Below, one piece after another: positions 48,901 to 60,900 of a stretch of DNA of 64,000 bases. How positions within the stretch are numbered: the stretch's first letter is position 1; the number at the start of each line of letters is the position of its first letter. The notes below the pieces were generated by a model. It was given only the letters and a program-made list of their open reading frames with translations, searched no databases and had not been told where the DNA came from. The stretch is taken from assembly GCF_000327385.1 (NCBI RefSeq), contig NW_008706849.1, forward strand, positions 104,184 to 168,183, written 5' to 3'. The position numbers and the translations under genes were made by a program. The DNA is from Lottia gigantea. Lineage: Eukaryota > Mollusca > Gastropoda > Lottiidae.

Positions 48901-51900
48901 TGAAAATTTGGCTTTGCAATCACAAGGTCCCCCCTAAAATTTGAGAACAGACCTAGGTTGTTTAAATATAATCTGCATGCATCATAAAGTGCTTGGTAGC
49001 TTTCTTTTAATTGTAGTATTGTATAATAGCTTGGTTTTGTATATATATCTTCTTGCTATGGTCTAACCATATTTGATCAAAAAAGCTTAAGCCTAAATAT
49101 TATTGAATATTGATTTTAAAAAGTTATATTGTTATGTATTTGTTTGTTTGTTTGTTTCTGTTTTATAAAGATAAATAAATTATGTGTGGGCTTATTTGAT
49201 CAAGTATGGTTATAAAGGAATTTGTATTGTTTAATGCTTTGGTTATTTATTTCTTTAATTAATGTAATAAAATGACTTGTTTGGAGTGCTTGAAACTTGG
49301 ATTGTGACTTTTTATTCTTGTCTTTTTCCCAATTGGTGTCTGTTAATCTTCTTTTGCTCTTTTTTAATCTCCTCTTACCCCTTAATCTTGGTATCTTACA
49401 TTAATATGCCCGAAGTTATTTTGTGAAAAGATAAAAATGTCTTCTTATTGAGCCCATCATAAATTTTGGCAATCCGACGGAAATATTTAATTGATTTGCA
49501 TTTTCACATCCCAATAGGTTATAAACATAGAGCCCGAAGTATATAATAATGCAATAATAATAATATAAGTTATCTCAAATTTAACAAATTAGATTTAAAA
49601 CAGATTACTATGCATTGAAAGGGACAAGTGGGCCATTTTTTTTTTTGACCAATCATACCTTAGTCTCGGAAAACAGCAGCTTGTTTATCTAAGCCAATCA
49701 GTAGTAGTGTCCACAGCTCACCATCTAAATTTGCGTCTTCAAATCTGTGTGTCCAGAATCATCCGCGTTTGAAATTTGAAAAGACAAGTCGTCTTTTCTT
49801 GAGACCTTGTCATATATACAAAAGACATTTTTAGAAATAGGAAAAGAAATTCATAGTATGAGAAATTTTTGAAGGAATTATGCTATTTTTGTATATTTTT
49901 AGTATTTCTGAAGACTATTTGCACACATTCATGACACAAATTAACCCCCAAAATGGCCCACCTGCCCCCTTTAAAGTTCATCTCAGAAATGAACTAAATG
50001 CTGATTGCTTTTAAGTATAAAGATTCTGTAATTAAAGCTTCAACTTAAACAGTCAGATTACAGAAAGAAACATGTTAAACAATTTGTATATAATGACTGT
50101 TTTGTAAGAGAAATTCATCGAAAAACGTTTACTGCATTTATAGTAGCATGGAATATTAAAATATGGTAGAAATCATTAAGCATTTGAGTAACCTTGTGAT
50201 TACGAAACACATAATTAAGTAATAGTAAGATTAACCCTTGGAACACTGAGTATGAATCAAATGACCTATACTCTTAACCTCAACTAGTATGTAATTATGT
50301 TGCCAGTAGAGCTGCTGCTATTGTTGAAAGGGATAATATACAGAAAAAAGCATTGATAAAGTTTGTTGATTCTAATCTCTAAAAGTAAAATTTATGCCAG
50401 TTAAAGGGATTGTAAAGAGGTTTTCTAACTTTTTTATGTGTATCGGAGACACTGATAGCATCAATTTGCACCATTCCAATTTTCAATTAGACATTCCTGC
50501 AATTCCACTAAAATTAAGGATCTAATGATGTCACTAATTGCAAAATATGCTTTATCACTTAAAGCTCTTCATGATTAGTGATGTCATCAAACATTTAGTT
50601 TTAATTGAATATCAGGAACAACAGATGTCTGTTTGACAATTGGAATGTTGCAAATTGAAGCTATCGGTGTCCCTGATACACATAAAAAATTTCAGATCCC
50701 TATGATAAAATTTGTTGTTTCTAATATCTGGTAAAATGAATGTCAGTTAAAAGTTTTGATATCTTTGAAAACAAACTGGGATAATCATCTTCACAACAAT
50801 ATTGCATAATGGGGTATTTTTTTTTATCCCATCTTTTGGATAAGGAGCCCAAGGCATATGATGAAACCTTGATGTTCTAGTGATAGAGCTTAGTTCATTG
50901 TGTTCAAGGATATTTGTAGGATTATAACTTTATTGTAACCTATGTTGCTTGAGGCCTTAAGATTAAAAAATCATGTGTTTGAATTGTTTTGAGAATAATA
51001 TAACATGGTCATTAGGCTGAAATACAATATGTTACAATCAGATCATGAGATTTAAATACCAATTTTCTCATAGACACTTTGTAACACAAAGTATAAAGAA
51101 AAAGAAAGGGTTGGGAAAGAGGTTTGGGGGGCAGGGTTTGTAATCGATAGGCATTTAAAGGGACAGGGTTTATTTGAGTCTTGAATAAATGTAAATAGTC
51201 TTCAGAAGTACAAGAAATGTATGAAAATCGCATAATTCCTTCATAATACTTCAAATTAGGAATTTTACTCAATGTTTCTATCCATGTCTTTTTATAAAAT
51301 GAGCAGTTGTTGAGTGATTACAGATGAGTTTATAACTACTAATATTATCATTCTATAGAGAATCTCTACTGTAGGCTGTATGTTATCAATCACCTACCTC
51401 CTAAACATTAACATACCTTGAAACATATAACATTATATGAGACCCACCCAAAACAAATCTTAGACTCTTGGTCCTTATTCACAAAAACTTAATTTAGGTA
51501 TTAAGGGGTGAGAGACGATATCGGGTCAACTCTCAGAGGGCCAGGCATCAGAATTTTTTTTCCCTTGAGGAGTCAAACCCACGGCACCTAATTGTCTGGT
51601 AAATCCAACTCCATTGCAAGAGTATAACAAAGACTAGTTAGGTTTTTGTGAATGGGGCAGAAGAATTGAGTTAAGCGTTCCCTTCAAAAACCCTTTCTTG
51701 TCCCATTGTCTGCATGCTTTTTATGGATTTTTTTTTCAAGAGATTAAAGTTTTGGTCAGGAAAAATATATATTCGTACTTAAGATTTGTGGGGCTCCACA
51801 TTTTAAATTTTAAGCTAATGAAATTGTATTATTTGCATTCAAAGCAGATACACGACACTGCTGTTACAAAGATCAAAACTTTTAATCTTTTGATGGTTGG

Positions 51901-54900
51901 TTTTAGTTTTTATTTAGATTTTTGTACATTCATTTTGTTTATTTTGGTTTTTGTTTTTTGCTTCTTTTATCAGAAAAAGCTTCAGATGTTCCTGCACCTT
52001 CATCAACCATTCCACAACCCGAATCAGTTGACCCAGTCACTGATGATACTGTAGATTCATTATCTCATAATAACAATACACAAAAACCAGAATCAGTTGA
52101 TCATAAACTCAAAACAGTTGAACATAAACCTGAATCTGTTAAACATAGACCGGAATCGGTGGCAAAAAGACACCATTCTAGTGGTTCTAAATCAAACTCT
52201 AAGAAAAGAGTATCTAGTAATTCAAGTTCAAAATCTAAAGAGGAAGACCCCGATGCTGCTTTATTTGCCCGTCTGCACAGTCTTGAGTCAGATGGCTTTG
52301 AAGAAGATCCTATTGATGCTGGTGAGTCCACAAATAAGTAACAAATCATGAAGCCACCCTTTTTGGTAGGTCCCTCCCTGGGTTGCAAAGGTGGAGGTGT
52401 AATCCTAGGAAGGTTCATCCCTAAGGTCAAGGTATATTTGGGTGTGTGTTGGGTACCTTTTATCATATTTCATATCATCATCATAGCACTCAAGATGTGA
52501 TATTTTAATACATGTACTTACTAATTGAAATAGAAAAAAAAACTGCAAAAAAATAATGACACACAAGCTAGAAGCTTTCAGCCACATTTTTGTGCTTTTT
52601 CACTGCAATCATCATTGCTGCCATATTGCTGCTTACAGTCGATCCAACGTGTGTGCAGTGTACTGTCACGCCATAAACCAATCTTTATGTTATTGGTGTA
52701 CATGTATATGTTTTTGTCTATGTATTTAAAATGCTCTAGAATTTTTTTGAAATATTGAGACCTAATCTGAAATATTCTTGACAGATGGCGTTGCTTGATT
52801 GGTGAGTTCTGTACGTTTTGATCTAATGAATCAATCGTACATTTAATAAAACAAGTTGGAATAGAGTTCAGAACGCATTCATGTGTGCAAAAAACAAGTA
52901 ACTGTAGACAGAATTCAAAATGGCTGAAACAGAAATAGAAGGGAAAAATTTGGAATGTGACATCACTGCTTTACCATTGGATTGAGGCCAGACAAGGAAT
53001 CTGTACAGAACTCTTCAATCGAGCACCACCACGTTAGCCTGTTAAGGAACTTTTCACCAATGCATTGATAGCTTTTAAATACACTTTTTTGACCTTTTGA
53101 TAGAAAATGATTACATTTGAGGCCTAAATTTTCAAGAATTGTGCTATGAATATGAAGGTACCGGTAAAGAAGTAGATTTCAATATGAGTGGAATCAAAAA
53201 CATAAGAACTGTTGCACTTAAATGTATTTAATGACTTCTGATACCATATAATAAGATTTTTTTTCAATTTTCTTTTCTGCTTCCTTTGGATTTTGTTTGG
53301 TAAGTGACTGCAAAACAAAATTTCCTTTACATTTGACAGAAGTTTTGGAACAAAGAGTATTGCATCTGTGTGAAATCTTGAATTTGATCGTTGGTAAAAT
53401 TTTCAAAAATTGTATAGGAAAACCAAGGTTTTGAAAGGAAAATTTAACTGAAGTCATATTTTGAGGTATGATTATTGATTATTTTGTAGGATTAACTGAT
53501 ACTATTGCATCAATAGTTGCCTCAACACCAGAACTTGATGATAATAGTGAATTTAATAGAACTAATCAAGTAGCTAATGATTCAGGGGCCAGAAATAGGT
53601 ATGTTATTCTTTATTCATATGGTGAAAGGGCTTGAAGTTATACCAAACTGACTTTTAATTTTGTATGCCATCCGTTTAAAAATGATAGCAATTTGAGCCA
53701 TTCCAATTTTCAATCAGACGTCTGTGGTTCTAGCGATTCTACTAAAACTAAGGGTTTAATAATGTCACCCCACAAAGGTCTTATGTGATACAAGCAAATT
53801 TTGCAGGGGTGACATCATATAACACTTAGTATTAGTGGAATTGCAGGAACCACAGATGTCTGATTGAAAATTAGAATGGTGCAAATTGATGATAAGCATT
53901 AAAAATTTAGAATTCCTCTTTACAATCCCTTTAAGAAATGGCATTAGCATCAGAATTTTTCAGGATTAGAATCTGGCATCTAATTGCCAAGTCTTAATCA
54001 CTATCAACAGAGTTATTCTACTGCCTATGGACTAAGGATGAATTTAGGAATATAAAAACGGAACCTAAATCATGTTGTCACTCAGAGTTTTATGTTATGT
54101 GATCTTCAGACCACTGACCTATTTTCAGTCTGCGTTCCTATTGAAGTATATGGGTGTGTTTATATAAAATTCTCATGCATTTGAGTCATGCAAGTTGTCT
54201 GGTGCTGTCAAAATGTTTCATATTTTTGGGCTTCATCAAAAGTTAGCTTGTATTGGAATGGAGATTTCAGGACACACATTAAGCACAGTAAGGAGACTGA
54301 CTGAACTAGATCGGAACATCAACACTTGGTATATTTTACATTATAATATTATCATAAATATTTTTCTAACTTGTTTGTTTACCAGTGAAAGTTGTGTATA
54401 TTATGATGCTGATGCTTTGTATTTGATTAAAGTCTATTCTCTGTCTATTTCAGGGGTAAAAATACTATTTATGATGAACTGGCTGTATCTAGTGGTGATA
54501 TGATAGCTGATGTTGATTTCGGAGCAGACATTACTGGTACGTCTATTTCAGTTTAGTCAAACCCATAAAGCTGCGATAAATCCTGTCCAAATCCTTAGCA
54601 AATCCAATGTTCGTCTTACATGAGTCCACAAACTCAACATCTCTGTAAACACGAAGGATGGCTCAGTGAGTGATTTTTTGTGTCAGCAGACAGCTAGCCA
54701 TAATTGCCATAATTGCAGGAATCCCTTTAATATTAATGAATTATGTAATTTGTGATAAATGTATCAATGAGATTAATAACATGCGATGGATAGTCAGGAA
54801 TCATGGTACTGTTTCTTAAATTTATCTCACAAATTATTGTCTGTGAGTTATTGCCCTTGTTTTCCAAAATCCATTTGAAGTCTAATCGTAAGCACCATAT

Positions 54901-57900
54901 ACAGCTATATCTGTACAAATTTTCACAAAACCACGTAGAATAATGATAATGATTCCAGCTATCTTCACAATGTCAAGCTATTACTTACTCAGTCTAATAC
55001 CTCGACATCATTAGGCACTTTGCTTGTATCACGGAAGTTTGCAAGTCAGTGTAAATAGCCCTCGATTACATGCACTTCCAAATTTTCAATATTCTTTCTG
55101 TCAAGGGCTCTGTATTCACATGTGCACAATCCAGTCCATTCTGCATTTATAAACTTCCATGATTCAAGAATGGTGGCTATTGAAGTCAAGGTATTAGAAA
55201 CAGTTTGTAATATCCTGTCATTGTGAAGATGGGATTCAGCTAACAAAATTAATTATTTGTAAAGATATAAAATGACAAAAAGACATCCGATGGAAATGTA
55301 TTTATTTTTAGAAAATCCCATTAAGACATGCTGAGCTGTGTTTAATAGTGTTTTGTAGTATAAAGGTCTATGAATCTATTAAGTATAAAATGATGACTTC
55401 AAATCAATAATAACAAATCATACTTGATACTTGACAGCTGTAACATTTCTATTGTCTTGAAATATTATTTTTACATGTTATTTACAAACTTTTTTAACAA
55501 ATTCCTTATAAATCATAACATTCAAAATCTGTTAAAGTCACAGTGGCTCAGTAAGTTAGATGCTAAAAGGGACATTCCACTTTTTTTGTCGATCCCACAA
55601 TTTTTTTAGCTCAAATTTGTGAAAACTATACTCCAAAATCAAGTGCCTTTTACTGGTATCTGAAAGTTTTAACTAAAAAAATCCAGCTATTATTTTTTAA
55701 AAGGCCAAATATTACTTAAGTTTACACTAAACTGCTTAATTAACAATTAGTACTTTCCGTTTTTAATTAACCCTTTTAAAACAAATTCAGTGTGATCAAG
55801 ATGATACAAAGATATAAATTAGCATACTTTAGAAATATTTTCAGGTATAATTTACATTTTTGAAAATGAAAACTTTTTACTAAAAAGCAGAATACCCCTT
55901 ACGGTCAATATTTAAATCCAGCATTGGTCCACCTTCAGATTTTTCTTACTGGTTTTCCCCCCTGTCGATGATCCAGGTCTGACATAGAAGAAATGGGCTA
56001 CTGCCTCTGTCCCAGCAAAACATTTCCTCATTGCACACTGCTTGGTGTTGCTTGTCTTCATTAGCCAGATTAAGAGCAAAAAAAATAGGTCATAAGAAAT
56101 TTAAGCATAACCTGAATGGCTCAATGAGCTAAGAGCATGTTCATTTACCTGGGGGTCTGGATTCAGGCCTGCTTAAAGTCAAATGATGCCTTCAGATTTT
56201 ACACCTCATTTAAGTTTTACAGACAAAAACATTGTGCAATGAGGGAAATTTTGTTAGGACAGTGTAATCAACCCTCTTATGTTCAGTTTGCAATATCTTC
56301 AGCTTGCACGGCTTGTAGTACATGAGTCCACTCCCAACAGCCTACTTTACATACAGAAAAATTGGTAAAAAAAAACCCAGAGATCGAACCTTTAACCTCT
56401 ACCGATGATCCTTGTTCATGATGTAATACCAGCTGTAGGCCCTAAATCACAATTTACAGCAACTTAATAAGAGTTATTTTTTTGTTGTATTAACAGGTCG
56501 TGAAGTAAATCCTGGAGATTATGCTTCATCAGGTAGAGTAGACCTCTTTTATTTATCTATCTCTCATTCTAATTCTATCTCTCTATCTATTCATTCTTAC
56601 TTTCTTTCATGCATGTAGTTTGTTCAGTTCTTAGGTTCCATTTGAAATTATTTTGAAAGTATTGTTGTACATATGTATTGTGTTGTTTTTTTGATTGAGC
56701 TCAGTATTGTGTTTTAGTGATAGAGATCAGTATTTTGTTTTAGTGATAGAGATCAGTATTGTGTTTTTGGGATAGAGCTCAGTATTGTGTTTTTGTGATA
56801 GAGCTTAGTATTGTGTTTTAGTGATAGAGATCAGTATTGTGTTTTAGTGATAGAGATCAGTATTTTGTTTTAGTGATAGAGCTTAGTATTGTGTTTTAGT
56901 GATAGAGATCAGTATTTTGTTTTAGTGATAGAGCTCAGTATTGTGTTTTTGGGATAGAGCTCAGTATTGTGTTTTTGTGATAGAGCTCAGTATTGTGTTT
57001 TTGGGATAGAGCTCAGTATTGTGTTTTTGTGATGAGATCAGTATTTTGTTTTAGTGATAGAGCTCAGTATTGTGTTTTAGTGATAGAGATCAGTATTTTG
57101 TTTTAGTGATAGAGATCAGTATTTTGTTTTTGTGATAGAGCTCAGTATTGTGTTTTTGGGATAGAGCTCAGTATTGTGTTTTTGTGATAGAGCTCAGTAT
57201 TGTGTTTTTGTGATAGAGCTCAGTATTGTGTTTTTGTGATAGAGCTCAGTATTGTGTTTTTGTGATAGAGCTCAGTATTGTGTTTTTGTGATAGAGCTTA
57301 GTAGTGTGTTTTGGGGATAGAGCTCAGTATTGTGTTTTTGTGATAGAGCTCAGTATTGTGTTTTCTTGATAGAGCACAGTATTGTGTTGTTTTTTTGATT
57401 GAGCTCAGTATTGTGTTTTTGTGATAGAGCTCAGTATTGTGTTTTTGGGATAGAGCTCAGTATTGTGTTTTTGTGATAGAGCTCAGTATTGTGTTTTTGT
57501 GATAGAGCTCAGTATTGTGTTTTCTTGATAGAGCACAGTATTGTGTTGTTTTTTTGATTGAGCTCAGTATTGTGTTTTTGTGATAGAGCTCAGTATTGTG
57601 TTTTTTGTGATAGAGCTCAGTATTGTGTTTTTGCGATAGAGCTCCAATTATGTTTGCTATTCAAAAATTAAGAAAACAATATCTTGATATGTATGGGTAA
57701 AGGGATAATAGTTTATTTCTCATTTAGTCCAGAATGGCCTCAGATACAAGCATATTACGTTAATCTTATTTAATTTTCTCCTCGTCCCCCCAACAAGAAG
57801 CGAGTGCATCAAGTTGTTTTGTAAGTTTCTTTAAAGGGATTGTAAAGAGGTTTTTCTAAAAAAATTTATGTGTGTCGGGGACACTGATAGCTGTAATTTG

Positions 57901-60900
57901 CACCATTCCAATTTTCATTCCGATGTCTGTGATACTTGCAATTCCACTAAAACAAATGCGCTTTATGACATCACTAGAGGGAAGCTACCAGAAGCTACTA
58001 TTTCTATCAATGCAGTTCCCTTCTAGTGACGTCATAAAACGCGTTAGTTTTTACAATCCCTTTAATGTCAAATGTGCAAAAGTGAGACCAAAACCGCCAT
58101 AATTTAGTGATTTAATTCTTAATTTTAGGCACAAAATTGTCCATTAGTGTTGGGAAGCCTAATATCATGATTATTCCACATCATTCATTTCTTTGGGTTG
58201 TTGTTTCACCGGGTTCGCACAGCCTTGAAAAACCCTTGAATTCCGTCCGTTGCCTTGAAAAACCTTGATTTCAAAAAAAGTCTTTGAAAACACCATAAAA
58301 AACCCATTTTCTCTTGAAAAGTCCTAGAATTTTGAGTTGAGTCAAATTGTGTATATTTTTATCATTAACCCCATTGACAAATATTAACTATCTTTATTGA
58401 TTTCACAGTTCAGAAGTTACGTACATGTGTATTCTGTCAGACTAATATCCTTGAAAAGTCCTTAAAGTTCAAAGCCCAGAGTCCTTGAATAGTCTTTGAA
58501 TTTTTGAGGCAAAGTGCTGTATGAACCCTGTTTCAAATATTCTAACTAACATCTTGAACTTTCTATAAGACAACTTAAAGCTTTAAAATGATAACATCAT
58601 AATTCAGGATGATATTTCTTTATTATATTTCTTTTTCTTTGCTTTAATTGTGCATTATGATTTGAGTAGAAATTAGTTGCATTTCATTAAAATTATGTTT
58701 CAATAGGAATATTTATGGCCACCTTTAATAATGTTCCAGATTTGGAATGCAATGTATGAAAAGTAATCTTTAATTTCAGCATGGAAGTTTTTCTTGTTTT
58801 TAGTCTTAATGGGTTTTCTTTTTTCTTATTTTCTTTGCATGTTGTTTGTTTACCTGTTGATTGTTGTTTACTGTTGTTGTTGTTTACGACATGGCAGATG
58901 ATGAGAAAGATGATAAAGAATCAAATGGTATGCAATTATCTCCCTTTACTTTCTGTGCTTCCATTGAAATCTCAATGTCTGCTGCACTTGATGTTTTTCT
59001 TACCTCCTTTCCGATTTTTAGTGGAGAGCAATCAAAGAAAGAATGAGAGTATACAGTGAGACTATATTATGTTAATAGTAGATTAGATGCTAAATTTTTC
59101 TTGTTCATTACATTGATTGCTTTAGAGTACTTTAGACAGAAACTTAAACTTTGCATTAAAGAAGGCTTTTACATCTTATTGACTTGAAATGATAAGTGAA
59201 AAACTGACTTTAAAACTAGTGGCATGAGTTATAGTAAATAATTGGTTACTAATATAGTGTTGTTTTTATTTTTTATCTTGCATCGTGCCCCTTGCCTGCC
59301 TGCTGTATATATTGGATTTTACAGTTAGTGATAATTTCTTTGGTAAGATATTTTGCTGCTTACATTTTTGTTCAAGATATTTTTGTGTAATGAAAACATT
59401 AATAAGAAACACAATTTTCACTCTAGATCGAAGGTAGATCAAGATCAGTTTATCAGGAAACCAAATGTTTAGCTCTAAATAACAAACAACAAACCATTTA
59501 TACAAGGATAACAACTTCACAAGGATCTTTATTACTAGCTGGTCCTTGGCTAAACCTCCTTGATTGATCTTTCCTGTATATTCGTACTTAAATCCTTATC
59601 TTCTAATTTTAGGAATGGGTAAAGAATTGGAGAATTTGATCTTAGAAAATACAGAACTTTTAGCCACAAAGTAAGTCCAATGATGCCATGTGTTCAGAAA
59701 GTTCAAAGTATTTGAACTATTTTAAGACTTAGTCAAGAAGTTTCTATGGAATAAGCACAAATTTAAAAAAAGTGGTTTCACTAAAATGCTTACTGTGGTA
59801 TATGTGGTGAGAGTCTAATCAAGTTTATTCTTTGGATACACCTGATGCCACACCATGACTGGCTTTTTCAATCCTGAGTGTCAACAAGAGAGTCCACATG
59901 GCCAATAATGCTTATTTGGTATATTTGTGATATATTATTGTTCAGTAGGGTCGCAGGCTGAAATGGGTCAGTTCTCTGAAGATCGCATAGCATGAAACTC
60001 TGAGTATATATTTTTTTATTTATTATTATGTTATTGATATATGTAATGCTGTCCTATATTGTGCCCGATTATGAACAAAATTACTTTTTGTCATATACTT
60101 TATATTTTAGAAATGCTCTCAATATAGTCAAAGATGATCTCATAGCTAAAGTTGATGAACTAAGTGGGTAAGTACTTTTAAATCTTTTATCAATTTAGTA
60201 ATGACATTAAAGTTGGGGTGTGCATTGGTTTACAAAGCACATTTTGGTGGTTGCACTAATGAATAACAAAAAACAATTCTTTCTTCGTTTATTATTATTG
60301 ATTATTATCATTATGGAAGTAAAAAATTGTGCTCCATTATTAATAATATCTCTCATAGGAATATTATTTTTATTCATGAGAACACAGAATACTGATCAAA
60401 CAATTTAACATAGATACACAGAGAGGATAAGTTCGGATAATGCCTTGCATGCCAAAACCATCTTGTAGCTCATATACTGTAATACAACAAGGTCTTGCAT
60501 GCTAAGGCTGTTAAAATTAAAGATGCTATGACAGACAACAAAATACTAAATTAATGTCACTTGCCTGCTGCTTGACATTGCTCATCTGGTGTAAACATAC
60601 TGAATCAGAAAATAAGTACTGGTAACCACTCCATTTTCATTTCAATTCAATTCATGTCGGCCTTTTTAAGATAGAAATTAAAGATGGGTTCCCTTATTTT
60701 CATTTATGAAAATGAAAATGCTAATACATGTCCATAATGAATTCATTATTAGCTAAATTAGAAGAGAATTACCAGCAGAATTCCAATGAGTGACCGATCA
60801 AGAAAGGTCAAAAAGTATTTTTTTGTTTATCCAGACTGTACATACACAGACATTTATGATTGGTTAAAACTCTTAATTATATGCAATAAGAACATAATGA

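Larger units (their letters stand above)
48138..51973 (+). other. Large JIP intron (3.8 kb) with three inserted elements
   Basis: No further conserved exon found. It holds an inverted-repeat element (48668-48954), a TTAA-2 copy (49615-49974), a TTAA-1 copy (50401-50700) and a TTAA-2 left-half fragment (51156-51305). The reading frame of the upstream exon stays open to 48421 past the donor at 48138; see findings. Confidence 0.65.

Noticed and set aside
56690-57645. Regular repeats as a CRISPR-like array
   Set aside because: Head-to-tail repeats without unique spacers in an animal intron; a minisatellite.
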